A stretch of 60,458 nucleotides of DNA, from positions 1 through 60,458 of the forward strand of contig JAUNWP010000004.1 in the NCBI GenBank assembly GCA_030540255.1, given 5' to 3'. A program made the position numbers and the translations under genes. The notes under the pieces are model-generated. The model did no database searches, had not been told where the DNA came from, and was given only the letters and a program-made list of their open reading frames with translations. Positions 50,629 to 59,717 of the stretch are shown here, one piece after another. The DNA comes from Eubacteriales bacterium (lineage in GTDB: Bacteria; Bacillota; Clostridia; Lachnospirales; Lachnospiraceae). Position 1 is the stretch's first letter. Every line of letters starts with the position of its first letter.

Positions 50629-53530
50629 GAAAAGAGATATAGAGGAGCTGAACGGAACAGGTCTTCTTTATGAGCATATCAAGAGCGGTGCCAAGCTCTT
50701 TGTAATCAAAAACAACGATAAGAACAAAGTATTTACTATAGGCTTCAGGACCACACCGAAGGATTCCACAGGAGTGGCTCATATCATGGAGCATTCTGTA
50801 CTCTGCGGTTCAAGAAAATATCCTCTCAAGGACCCTTTTGTTGAGCTTGCCAAGGGCTCGCTCAATACCTTCCTTAATGCAATGACATTTCCGGATAAGA
50901 CTATATATCCTATAGCATCCATGAATGACAAGGATTTTATGAATCTGATGGATGTATATATGGATTCTGTATTTTATCCGAATGTATACAAGGATGAAAG
51001 GATATTCAGGCAGGAAGGCTGGCATTACGAGCTGCTTAACAGAGGAAAGTCCGATGAGGAGCTTAAGATCAACGGTGTCGTATATAATGAGATGAAGGGT
51101 GCCTTCTCAAATCCGGACTCTGTACTAGAGAGCCGTATTACACGTGCGCTTTATCCGGATACTACCTATGCCAACGAATCAGGAGGACTTCCTTCGGATA
51201 TACCTGAGCTTAGCTATGAGGATTTTCTTGATTTCCACAAGAGCTACTATCACCCCTCCAATTCATATATCTATCTCTACGGAGACTTGGATGTCGAGGA
51301 GAAACTTGCCTGGATAGATGACAATTATCTTTCACACTTTGACAGGATAGAAGTCGATTCACATATAGCTAAGCAGCAGGCATTCAAAGAAGCTGTATCG
51401 GAGACGAGTGAGTATGCGATAGGCCTCAATGAGGACAGTGAAAACAAAGCATACCTCTCTGTCAATTTCAGCATAGAGGATGAGGCAACTCAGGTAAATG
51501 CAATCGCGTGGCAGATACTTGAATCTGTTTTGCTGAGCTCTACGGGTGCGATACTTAGGGAGGCTTTGGTTAAGGCAGGTATAGGAGAGGATATCTACGG
51601 AGGCATCTGCCAGGAAATTGCACAGCCGTTTTTTTCTGTTGTAGCCAAAAACACCGACATTAAAAAGCAAAATGACTTCTTAAACATAATAAATGACACA
51701 CTTATCAAGCTTGTCAAGGAAGGCATAGACAAGAAAAGCCTCAGAGCGGAGCTTAATTATCTTGAGTTCAAATTCAGAGAGAGCGATTACGGAAGCATCC
51801 CTGCCGGACTTGCCGTATGCATCAATATGTTTGGAAGCTGGCTCTATGATGATAGTCCGTTTACCTATTGTGTGTACAATGATGCGATCAGAGAGCTTAA
51901 GGAGCTTATCGATACGGATTTCTTCGAGCAGAAGATACAGCATTTCCTCATCGATAATAAGTTCAGGGCCTGTGTCAATATCGTGCCGAACAACGGTCTT
52001 ACAGACAAAGAGAATGAAGCACTTAAGACAAAACTTGCCGCATATAAGGACACGCTTTCGGATAAGGAGAAAGATGAAATAGCGTCTGAGACAGAGGCAC
52101 TTAAGGCATATCAGGAAGAAAAGGACGCTCCCGAGGTCATAGCCATGCTTCCTGTGCTTAAGGTGAGCGACATAGAGAAAAATGCCGAGAAGCTGAATTA
52201 CACAAAGAAGCAGAACAGGATATTTACCGAGGCGGATACAAAGGGTATTGCATATGCAAGGATCATGTTCGATACCACAGGCCTTAATGAGGATGAGATA
52301 CAGTTTGCCGCTCTGCTCTCGGATATACTCGGAGATATGAATACGAGTGAGCACAGCTATACCGAGCTTTATAATGAGGTATTGCTGAACACCGGAGGAA
52401 TATCCGTGCTTACGGAGCCTTTCGGAACAAGAAACGGAGCCGGCTTCGGCTTCAAGGGCATGGTGTCAGCAGATATCCATACTCTTGACTCTATGGTGGA
52501 AAAGGGCTTTGAGCTTGCGGCAGAGATGATATGCGATACCGTACTTGATGATGAGGCAAGGCTTACCGAGCTCTTGCTTGAGACTAAGAGCAGACTGAGA
52601 TCAAAGATAGATTCGGCAGCACATATGCTTGCCGTTACAAGGGCATCTTCATATATATCAGAGGGTTCGAGATTTTCGGATCTTACCGCAGGCATAGCCT
52701 ATTATGACTTTATCAATGCCGCATGCAGGCTTACAAAAGAGCCGACTCACATGAAGCGTTTTATCAAGTCGCTTAAAGCTGTAAGAAACCTTGTTTTTGA
52801 TAAAGAACGTGTTACTTATGCAATGTACGGAAGCAAGGCTGCGGATGAGGCAATGACCGGGGCTATAGCTTCATTTGAAGCTCGACTTGCTAAGACAGAA
52901 CATAAGGCTTCGGACAAGTTAAGCACAGGCAGAGCCTTAAGTCCCATAAGCACACTTAATGAGGGCTTCAGGACAAGTGCTCAGGTCAACTATGTTGCAC
53001 GCTGCGGTAATTTTACAGCCGAAGGTCTTCCTTATACCGGAGTGCTCAAGGTACTCAAGGTAATGCTTAATTATGAGTATCTCTGGATCAAGCTCCGTGT
53101 ACTCGGAGGAGCTTACGGATGTATGTCGGCATTCACAAGAAACGGAAGAAGCTACCTTGTTTCATACAGAGATCCGGAAGTCAGAAAGACCAATGAGGTA
53201 TACGAGGCTCTTACGGAGTATCTTGAGCAGTGGGATGCAGATGAGACTACTGTGACAAAATATATAATAGGTGCGATATCGGCACTCGACAGACCGCTTC
53301 AGCCATCAGATAATTCGGTTACAGCCGTTGCCGACTGCTTCTTCGGAACAAGCAATGAGGAGCTTCAGCAGGAGCGAGACGAGATACTCAATTGTTCTGC
53401 CGAGGACATAAGGGGCTGTGCAGCATATATAAGAGCACTGCTGAAAAGCGGAGCAATATGCACTATAGGAAACGAAGGACAGATAAATAAAGATGCGGAG
53501 CTCTTCAAGTCCTTGAGAGATCTGAGTTAA
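50594..53530 (+). CDS. M16C insulinase-type metallopeptidase (PreP-like)
   Basis: 978 residues. The inverted zinc motif HIMEH gives His63, Glu66 and His67, and VVYNEMKGAFSNP provides the distal zinc Glu. Length and the repeated halves fit the presequence protease/Cym1 group, which encloses and degrades short peptides. No signal peptide, so it acts in the cytoplasm. It overlaps the YdcF gene end by 35 bases, implying coupled expression; GGGG lies 13 bases before the ATG. Confidence 0.92.
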   Translation: MMNTCQAYRLIEKRDIEELNGTGLLYEHIKSGAKLFVIKNNDKNKVFTIGFRTTPKDSTGVAHIMEHSVLCGSRKYPLKDPFVELAKGSLNTFLNAMTFPDKTIYPIASMNDKDFMNLMDVYMDSVFYPNVYKDERIFRQEGWHYELLNRGKSDEELKINGVVYNEMKGAFSNPDSVLESRITRALYPDTTYANESGGLPSDIPELSYEDFLDFHKSYYHPSNSYIYLYGDLDVEEKLAWIDDNYLSHFDRIEVDSHIAKQQAFKEAVSETSEYAIGLNEDSENKAYLSVNFSIEDEATQVNAIAWQILESVLLSSTGAILREALVKAGIGEDIYGGICQEIAQPFFSVVAKNTDIKKQNDFLNIINDTLIKLVKEGIDKKSLRAELNYLEFKFRESDYGSIPAGLAVCINMFGSWLYDDSPFTYCVYNDAIRELKELIDTDFFEQKIQHFLIDNKFRACVNIVPNNGLTDKENEALKTKLAAYKDTLSDKEKDEIASETEALKAYQEEKDAPEVIAMLPVLKVSDIEKNAEKLNYTKKQNRIFTEADTKGIAYARIMFDTTGLNEDEIQFAALLSDILGDMNTSEHSYTELYNEVLLNTGGISVLTEPFGTRNGAGFGFKGMVSADIHTLDSMVEKGFELAAEMICDTVLDDEARLTELLLETKSRLRSKIDSAAHMLAVTRASSYISEGSRFSDLTAGIAYYDFINAACRLTKEPTHMKRFIKSLKAVRNLVFDKERVTYAMYGSKAADEAMTGAIASFEARLAKTEHKASDKLSTGRALSPISTLNEGFRTSAQVNYVARCGNFTAEGLPYTGVLKVLKVMLNYEYLWIKLRVLGGAYGCMSAFTRNGRSYLVSYRDPEVRKTNEVYEALTEYLEQWDADETTVTKYIIGAISALDRPLQPSDNSVTAVADCFFGTSNEELQQERDEILNCSAEDIRGCAAYIRALLKSGAICTIGNEGQINKDAELFKSLRDLS

Positions 53531-53553
53531 ACATTGCAATAACGGAGAAATAT

Positions 53554-54459
53554 ATGAAATCAGGCTATGCAGCACTTGTGGGACGTCCGAATGTCGGCAA
53601 ATCCACACTTATGAATAAGCTCATAGGGCAGAAGATCGCTATCATATCCGATCGCCCGCAGACAACAAGAGACAGGATAGAGACTGTCTACACAGATGAA
53701 CGCGGACAGATCGTATTTATGGATACGCCGGGTATACATAAGGCTAAAAACAAATTGGGCGAGTATATGGACACGGTTGCCGAGAGGACCTTTTCGGATG
53801 CGGATGTCGTACTCTGGCTGGTTGAGCCTACTACCTATATAGGTGCGGGTGAGGAACATATAGCTTCCATGCTTTCTGCGCTTAATAAGACCAAGCATCC
53901 TGTTGTACTTGTTATCAATAAGGCAGATACCATAAGCAATCCGTCTATGGTTGAGGATGTCATCAAGACTTATTCCGCAAAATGCGAATACAACGATATC
54001 ATCTGCGTATCTGCGGCAACAGGCAAGAATACAGACGAGCTTATGGATACCATATTCAAGTACATGCCGGAAGGACCTATGTATTATGATGAGGAGACTG
54101 TGACCGAGATCCCTATGCGCTCCATTGCCGAGGAGCTTATCAGAGAGCAGATGCTTAAATATCTTAAGGATGAGATACCTCACGGAGTTGCTGTCGTTAT
54201 CAACAAGTTCAGCGAGAGAAAAAACGGTCTTTTTGATATCGAGGCTGATATAATCTGCGAGAGAGACAGTCACAAGGGAATCATTATCGGAAAGGGCGGA
54301 GCCATGCTTAAGCGCATAGGCACCGGTGCCAGAGCCGAGATAGAGGATCAGCTCGGGGCACAGATCAATCTGCGCCTTTTCGTAAAGGTCAGAAAAAACT
54401 GGCGTGATGACGAAGGCTTTATCAAGAGCTTCGGATACGATCTTAAGAAATACAGATGA
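53554..54459 (+). CDS. era: GTPase Era
   Basis: 301 residues. GRPNVGKST (10-18) is the P-loop, FMDTPGIH the G3 motif and NKAD the G4 motif. A C-terminal KH domain includes GIIIGKGGAMLKRIGTGAR. It helps assemble the 30S subunit and binds the 16S rRNA end. ACGGAG lies 9 bases before the ATG. Overlaps recO by 4 bases (ATGA). Confidence 0.96.
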   Translation: MKSGYAALVGRPNVGKSTLMNKLIGQKIAIISDRPQTTRDRIETVYTDERGQIVFMDTPGIHKAKNKLGEYMDTVAERTFSDADVVLWLVEPTTYIGAGEEHIASMLSALNKTKHPVVLVINKADTISNPSMVEDVIKTYSAKCEYNDIICVSAATGKNTDELMDTIFKYMPEGPMYYDEETVTEIPMRSIAEELIREQMLKYLKDEIPHGVAVVINKFSERKNGLFDIEADIICERDSHKGIIIGKGGAMLKRIGTGARAEIEDQLGAQINLRLFVKVRKNWRDDEGFIKSFGYDLKKYR

Positions 54460-55112
54460 GTGATGAACTGACGGTAAAAGGAATAATTCTGAGTACGGCA
54501 CCTCAGGGTGAGTACGGAAGGCGTATCAGGATGCTGACGGACAAGCTTGGCAGGATCACTGTGTTTGCCGGCGGTGCGGCCAAGGCAAGCTCCAGGCTTA
54601 TAGGCATGATACGTCCCATGACCTGTGCGGTCTTTAAGATAGCAAAGGGCAGGGAAGCTTATAATCTGCACGGAGCAGAGCTTATAGATGCCTTTGATGA
54701 TATAGCCTTTGATTTTGAGGCTTCGGTTTATGCAATGTACGTGCTTGAGGCAGGAGATTATTTTTCCGAAGAGGGGATGCCGGAGCAGGAGGCGAAGAGC
54801 CTTCTGAATCTGATGTATGTAAGCCTTAGAGCACTCAGAGAAAAGGCACTTTCGGAAGAGCTTATAGCAAGCATATACGAGCTGAGGCTGCTGGTGCTTC
54901 AGGGAGAATATACGCTCATGCCTTCCTACTATAAGTCCGAGGAGACTGTAGAGATATGGCAAAGATGTATATCAGCTCCGCTAAGTTCGCTGTACAAGGC
55001 GGATTATTTCAGAGAGCTTGATACGGAGGAGTTCACGGCAAATGCCAAGCTCTTGTTTGATCGTCAGGTAAAACACAGTTTTCGTACACTCGATGTTTTG
55101 AAAAAGCTGTAG
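54456..55112 (+). CDS. recO: DNA repair protein RecO, short form lacking the zinc finger
   Basis: 218 residues against about 245-255 usually. The N-terminal OB fold (VKGIILSTAPQGEYGRRIRMLT) and helical C-terminal part (VLEAGDYF, FDRQVKHSFRTLDVLKKL) are clear. Between LLVLQGEY and the last helices, the usual four-cysteine finger of about 30 residues is absent; only an isolated Cys remains in WQRCIS. RecO loads RecA together with RecR in gap repair. Order era-recO is standard in Firmicutes. Confidence 0.88.
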   Translation: MSDELTVKGIILSTAPQGEYGRRIRMLTDKLGRITVFAGGAAKASSRLIGMIRPMTCAVFKIAKGREAYNLHGAELIDAFDDIAFDFEASVYAMYVLEAGDYFSEEGMPEQEAKSLLNLMYVSLRALREKALSEELIASIYELRLLVLQGEYTLMPSYYKSEETVEIWQRCISAPLSSLYKADYFRELDTEEFTANAKLLFDRQVKHSFRTLDVLKKL

Positions 55113-55270
55113 AGCAGACTTTGAGCCGACATAAAGCAGCAGCCCGGAAATGAGCGGTTGCCGTTAGGTCTGAGATATAAAACAAGCCTTGTACGAGCTT
55201 GCGATATCGCTCGGAAAAGGGTATACTTTGCTCAAATGTATTTTATTTCATAGAAAATTACGAGCTATGT

Positions 55271-55372
55271 AATAAAATTACGCTCCGCGGGCTGTATACT
55301 TGCGCGAATGCGATAAAAAGTCGCAGGCGACCGCGCTCGGCGTATGTGTGTGCAAAGGCGCATTCTTTTTAT
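55271..55372 (+). repeat. Dispersed structured intergenic element, copy B, in the glyS leader
   Basis: Counterpart of 1933-2030. GAATGCG (55306-55312) pairs with CGCATTC (55359-55365) followed by five T, enclosing GTCGC-AG-GCGAC (55320-55331). It ends 25 bases before the glyS ATG, so it could act as an attenuator. The first part of this 285-base gap (55137-55230) has another folded stretch that shares GGAAATGAGC with 20513-20522. Confidence 0.55.
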
Positions 55373-55397
55373 AAAATAAAGTAATGAGGACAAGCAA

Positions 55398-56813
55398 ATG
55401 GACAGAAGTAAGTTGAAAATGGAAGATATCATTGCTCTCTGCAAGACACGTGGATTCATATATCCGGGTTCGGAGATCTACGGCGGTCTTGCCAATACCT
55501 GGGATTACGGTAATCTCGGTGTAGAGCTTAAGAATAATGTCAAGAAGGCATGGTGGAAGAAGTTCGTTGAGGGCTCCAAGCTTAATGTCGGTGTTGACTG
55601 TGCTATCCTTATGAACCCTCAGACATGGGTTGCTTCGGGACATCTCTCAAGCTTTTCGGATCCGCTTATGGACTGCAAGAAGTGTAAGGAGCGTTTCAGA
55701 GCAGATAAGCTTATCGAGGACTTCTGTAATGATAACGGCAAGGAGATCCCGGGAGGTTCTGCAGACAGCATGAGCCAGGCGGAGATGCAGCAGTTTATCA
55801 ACGACAATCATATCGTGTGTCCTTCATGCGGCGGCTTCGACTGGACAGATATCCGCAGCTTCAACCTTATGTTCAAGACCTTCCAGGGTGTGACTGAGGA
55901 TGCAAAGAATACGGTTTATCTCAGACCTGAGACTGCACAGGGCATCTTTGTCAATTTCAAGAATGTTCAGAGAACATCAAGAAAGAAGCTCCCATTCGGT
56001 ATCGGACAGATAGGAAAGTCATTCCGTAACGAGATCACTCCGGGCAACTTTACCTTCCGTACAAGAGAGTTTGAGCAGATGGAGCTTGAGTTCTTCTGCA
56101 AGCCTGATACAGACCTTGAGTGGTTTGCATATTGGAAGGAGTTCTGTATAAAGTGGCTTCAGGATCTCGGCATCAAGCCTGAGGAGATGAGAGCAAGAGA
56201 TCATTCACAGGATGAGCTTACATTCTATTCCAAGGCAACAACAGACCTTGAGTTCCTCTTCCCGTTCGGTTGGGGTGAGCTTTGGGGTATTGCCGACAGA
56301 ACAAATTATGACCTTACTCAGCATATGAATGTGTCTAAGGCAGATCTTACGTATCTTGATGATGAGACCAATGAGAAGTATGTGCCTTATGTAGTAGAGC
56401 CTTCACTCGGTGCAGACAGAGTTACACTTGCCTTCCTCTGCTCGGCTTATGATGAGGAAGAGCTTGAGGGCGGTGATAAGCGTACCGTTATGCATTTCCA
56501 TCCGGCACTTGCTCCGGTCAAGATCGCAGTGCTTCCGTTGTCAAAGAAGCTTAACGATAATGCAGAGAAGGTATTCGATACACTTCTTAACAAGTATTAT
56601 TGCGAGTTTGATGACAGAGGAAGTATCGGTAAGAGATACCGCAGACAGGATGAGATCGGTACACCGTTCTGCATCACCTACGATTTCGAGACAGACGATC
56701 CGGAATCACCGAACTATCAGACCGTAACTATTCGTCACCGTGACAGCATGGAGCAGGAGAGAGTTAAGCTTGACGAGCTTCTTGCTTACTTTGACGGTAA
56801 GTTCGATTTCTAA
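55398..56813 (+). CDS. glyS: Glycyl-tRNA synthetase (dimeric alpha2 type)
   Basis: 471 residues, class II synthetase. [20 protein letters not shown] at the start, zinc cysteines MDCKKCKE and VCPSCGG, motif 2 region [20 protein letters not shown], motif 3 region [14 protein letters not shown], and a C-terminal anticodon-binding domain ([15 protein letters not shown]). It charges tRNA-Gly. No T-box was seen in the leader. Biased codon use suggests strong expression. GAGGA lies 8 bases before the ATG. Confidence 0.96.
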   Translation: MDRSKLKMEDIIALCKTRGFIYPGSEIYGGLANTWDYGNLGVELKNNVKKAWWKKFVEGSKLNVGVDCAILMNPQTWVASGHLSSFSDPLMDCKKCKERFRADKLIEDFCNDNGKEIPGGSADSMSQAEMQQFINDNHIVCPSCGGFDWTDIRSFNLMFKTFQGVTEDAKNTVYLRPETAQGIFVNFKNVQRTSRKKLPFGIGQIGKSFRNEITPGNFTFRTREFEQMELEFFCKPDTDLEWFAYWKEFCIKWLQDLGIKPEEMRARDHSQDELTFYSKATTDLEFLFPFGWGELWGIADRTNYDLTQHMNVSKADLTYLDDETNEKYVPYVVEPSLGADRVTLAFLCSAYDEEELEGGDKRTVMHFHPALAPVKIAVLPLSKKLNDNAEKVFDTLLNKYYCEFDDRGSIGKRYRRQDEIGTPFCITYDFETDDPESPNYQTVTIRHRDSMEQERVKLDELLAYFDGKFDF

Positions 56814-56838
56814 AAGAGTCAGGCTTATCTTAGTTTAG

Positions 56839-57900
56839 ATGAAATTATTTACAAGGCTCGCCTTAACTGTTTTAATAGCGACATTTGTTCCGATAGCCCT
56901 TCTTGGTTTGATCATGAAGGGCTTTCTGACTTATGAGAATTTTATACTGCTGACAGTGATGCTTGGTCTTTTGCTTACGGCAGGCTTATATATTTCTATC
57001 ATAAGGCCGCTGGATGCCCTGAAAAGGGGCATCAACAAGGTGAAGGACGGTGATCTTAACTTCACGCTTGAAGTTGAAAATGATGATGAGATAGGAGAGC
57101 TGACCGCTTCCTTTGAAGAAATGCGTATCAGACTCAGGGAGTCGCGGGAAGAGAAGCTCAATTACGATTCCGAGCTCAAGGATCTTATCAGCAATATAGC
57201 ACATGATCTCAAGACGCCCATTACCACCATAAGAGGTTATGCAGAGGGCATAATGGACGGGGTTGCATCAACTCCGGAGATGAGAGATAAGTATCTTAAG
57301 ACCATATATAATAAATCTGTCGAGATGACGGGACTCATAGAAGAACTGTCATTCTATGCCAAGATCGGCACAAATAAGATACCGTATAACTTCACAAGGC
57401 TTAATATCAAGGCATATTTTGATGATTGCGCCGAGGATATAGGCATAGATATGGAGGCAAAGGGCATATTATTCAGATATAAGTGCTCTGTTGAAGCCGA
57501 TACCAAGGTCATAGCCGATAGTGAACAGCTTCATAAGGTCATCAGTAATATCATAGGCAATTCGGTCAAATATATGACCATTTCTCCTAAGCGCATAGAA
57601 ATGGAGCTTAAGGATATCGGAGATTTTGTTCAATGCGATATAACGGATAACGGCAAGGGCGTGGATAAGAAGGATCTGAGCAAGATATTCGAGCGTTTCT
57701 ACAGAACCGATACAAGCCGCAATTCTTCACAGGGCGGCAGCGGAATAGGACTTTCCATTGTCAAAAAGATAATAGAGGATCACGGAGGAAGGATATGGGC
57801 CTCCTGTGAGACAGGCTGCGGATTGAGCGTGCACTTTATACTCAGAAAGTATGTTGAGGTTAATATAAATGGCGAAAAAGATACTGATAATCGAGGATGA
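56839..57900 (+). CDS. Two-component sensor histidine kinase with minimal extracellular loop
   Basis: 353 residues. Two membrane helices (about 5-28 and 34-54) are separated by only about six residues, so the signal is probably sensed within the membrane or by a partner. A HAMP domain (about 55-108), HisKA with His122 (NIAHDLKTPITT), and an ATPase domain with IGNSVKYM, DNGKGVDKKD and GGSGIGLSIV follow. It overlaps the response regulator by 32 bases; the kinase-first order is less common. The signal is unknown. Confidence 0.92.
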   Translation: MKLFTRLALTVLIATFVPIALLGLIMKGFLTYENFILLTVMLGLLLTAGLYISIIRPLDALKRGINKVKDGDLNFTLEVENDDEIGELTASFEEMRIRLRESREEKLNYDSELKDLISNIAHDLKTPITTIRGYAEGIMDGVASTPEMRDKYLKTIYNKSVEMTGLIEELSFYAKIGTNKIPYNFTRLNIKAYFDDCAEDIGIDMEAKGILFRYKCSVEADTKVIADSEQLHKVISNIIGNSVKYMTISPKRIEMELKDIGDFVQCDITDNGKGVDKKDLSKIFERFYRTDTSRNSSQGGSGIGLSIVKKIIEDHGGRIWASCETGCGLSVHFILRKYVEVNINGEKDTDNRG

Positions 57901-58579
57901 GATAAGCATAGCAGAGCTTGAGAAGGATTATCTTGAGCTTTCGGGCTTTACCGTAGTGATGAAGCATGACGGTCTTACCGGAGAAGCCGAGGCACTGGGA
58001 AACGATTATGATCTCATAATACTTGATGTTATGCTTCCGGGAACCGACGGTTTTGACATACTTGCCAATATACGTTCGGAGAAGAACACTCCTATAATCA
58101 TGGTTACAGCCAAGAAGGAAGATATAGATAAGATAAGAGGTCTGGGACTCGGTGCGGATGATTATATGACAAAGCCTTTCTCTCCATCGGAGCTTGTTGC
58201 AAGAGTCAAGGCACATCTTACCAGATATGAGAGACTTGTAGGTGAAAATGCTTCGGCATTTAACGGAAGAAACAAAAAGGCAGAGCTGGTTATAAGAGGA
58301 CTTAAGATCAATAAGGACTCCAGACAGGTCTGGGTAGACGGCGAAGAGAAGTCTTTGACAAGTAAGGAGTACGAACTTTTGCTGTTTCTGGCAGAGCATC
58401 CCAATAAGGTATTTACCAAGGAAGAGCTGTTTAAACAGATCTGGGAGCTTGATGCAGCCGGAGATAATGCGACTGTAACCGTACATATCAAGAAAATAAG
58501 AGAAAAAATAGAGTATAATACGGCAAAACCACAGTATATTGAGACTGTCTGGGGTGTTGGATATCGATTCAAGGTATAA
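57869..58579 (+). CDS. OmpR/PhoB-type response regulator
   Basis: 236 residues. Receiver domain with phosphoacceptor Asp53 (LIILDVMLPG), the acidic pair Glu9-Asp10 and the TAKK lysine; then a winged-helix DNA-binding domain (about 140-235) with LTSKEYELLLFL and ETVWGVGYRFKV. It is the partner of the overlapping kinase. Targets are unknown; no obvious repeat operator is seen next to it. Confidence 0.94.
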   Translation: MAKKILIIEDEISIAELEKDYLELSGFTVVMKHDGLTGEAEALGNDYDLIILDVMLPGTDGFDILANIRSEKNTPIIMVTAKKEDIDKIRGLGLGADDYMTKPFSPSELVARVKAHLTRYERLVGENASAFNGRNKKAELVIRGLKINKDSRQVWVDGEEKSLTSKEYELLLFLAEHPNKVFTKEELFKQIWELDAAGDNATVTVHIKKIREKIEYNTAKPQYIETVWGVGYRFKV

Positions 58580-58613
58580 GCCGTTATACATAGAATAAGA
58601 GAGGTGCAAAAGT

Positions 58614-59189
58614 ATGAACAGAATAATAACTATCAGTCGTGAATTCGGAAGCGGAGGACGTACAATAGGAAAGAAGCTTGCGGAGGAACTTGGGATAAAG
58701 TGTTATGATGCCGATCTTATTCACAAGATCGCAGAGGAAAGTGGATTCAGTGAGAACTATATCAAGGATGCCGGTGAGTATACACCGGGAGGCTTCCTTT
58801 CATCGGCGCTTGCAAACCGAGCTTTCGGGCAGACCAATGAGGACTATCTCTGGAAGATACAGTATAAGATCATTTCCGAGATCGCCGAGAAGGAGTCCTG
58901 TGTTATTGTAGGAAGATGCGCTGATTATATACTTAACGGTAAGGCGGATCTGCTCAGAGTATTCATACATGCCGATATGGATTTCCGTGCGGAGCGTATA
59001 GTCAAGGTGTATGGTGAGCGTGAGGAATCACCGGAGCAGAGACTTAAGAGTAAGGATAAGCGCCGTGCGGCTTACCACAGATTCTATACAGATATGAAGT
59101 GGGGAGATTACAAGAATTATGATATCGCTCTCAACAGCGGTAAAGTCGGTATTGATAAGTGCGTAGAGATACTTAAGTCACTGTATTGA
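58614..59189 (+). CDS. Cytidylate kinase-like family protein
   Basis: 191 residues. ITISREFGSGGRTIGKKLA (about 4-22) is a P-loop of the cytidylate kinase-like type, followed by CYDADLIHKIAEESG and VIVGRCADYIL. It lacks the full CMP-binding set of Cmk, and the substrate is not known. GAGAGGTG before the ATG. It is probably in the same transcript as the two-component genes (34-base gap). Confidence 0.85.
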   Translation: MNRIITISREFGSGGRTIGKKLAEELGIKCYDADLIHKIAEESGFSENYIKDAGEYTPGGFLSSALANRAFGQTNEDYLWKIQYKIISEIAEKESCVIVGRCADYILNGKADLLRVFIHADMDFRAERIVKVYGEREESPEQRLKSKDKRRAAYHRFYTDMKWGDYKNYDIALNSGKVGIDKCVEILKSLY

Positions 59190-59256
59190 TATCACAGACA
59201 GGCTTTATATCCGAAATATAAATGAGAATATAATAGCTTCGGTCTTTGACCGAAGG

Positions 59257-59310
59257 GTAAAAAAAGCTGCCACATTGATGAACATCTTCATCGCTGTGAC
59301 AGCTTTTTTA
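59257..59310. terminator. Bidirectional terminator between the kinase-like gene and azlD
   Basis: AAAAAAGCTGCCACA pairs with TGTGACAGCTTTTTT, with an inner ATGA/TTCAT stem. A preceding CTTCGGTC/GACCGAAG hairpin is at about 59237-59255. Confidence 0.85.
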
Positions 59311-59411
59311 AAGCTTTGGTTCATGCCGGGAGGTATTAGTCCGTATCCCGGTTTGGCAGCTGCAGTAAAAACAAAAGCTGCAAGCTGTATGAAAGTTCAG
59401 CTCATTTTCGC

Positions 59412-59717
59412 TCAGAACAGCATATTCATTATAAGTACAGCCAGACAGCAGCATATCTCAACCAGGAACATATTGCCTGTGATCCATGAGAGCACGACTC
59501 CAAGTATAAATGCTATGATTCCGTATACCGGACTTGAGGTCGCCTCGACGATTGCCGGAAAGGTCATAAGAGCCAGAGTGACATAAGGCACGTAGAACAG
59601 AAACGATTTGACGAATCTGTTCGTTATAGGCTTTCTGAGTAAAGTCAGCGGAATGACTCTTATGGCATAGGTGACCGCAAACATAACGAGTATATATAAA
59701 TATATATCAGGTTTCAT
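59412..59717 (-). CDS. azlD: Branched-chain amino acid export protein AzlD
   Basis: 101 residues, about four membrane helices: YLYILVMFAVTYAIRVIPLT, FVKSFLFYVPYVTLALM, a middle helix and VEICCCLAVLIM. Small partner of AzlC in the LIV-E exporter family for branched-chain amino acids. The start at 59717 was chosen because GAGGAGG lies upstream and the family begins close to the first helix; a longer frame to 59774 has a basic extension inside azlC. It overlaps azlC by 11 bases. Confidence 0.9.
   Translation of the reverse strand: MKPDIYLYILVMFAVTYAIRVIPLTLLRKPITNRFVKSFLFYVPYVTLALMTFPAIVEATSSPVYGIIAFILGVVLSWITGNMFLVEICCCLAVLIMNMLF

Noticed and set aside
53560..54501. 313-residue minus-strand frame opposite era
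   Set aside because: Antisense shadow of era; the era protein has every GTPase and KH motif.
55113..55397. T-box leader before glyS
   Set aside because: No T-box core sequence or specifier loop was found; only a hairpin with T run and a repeat-like element.
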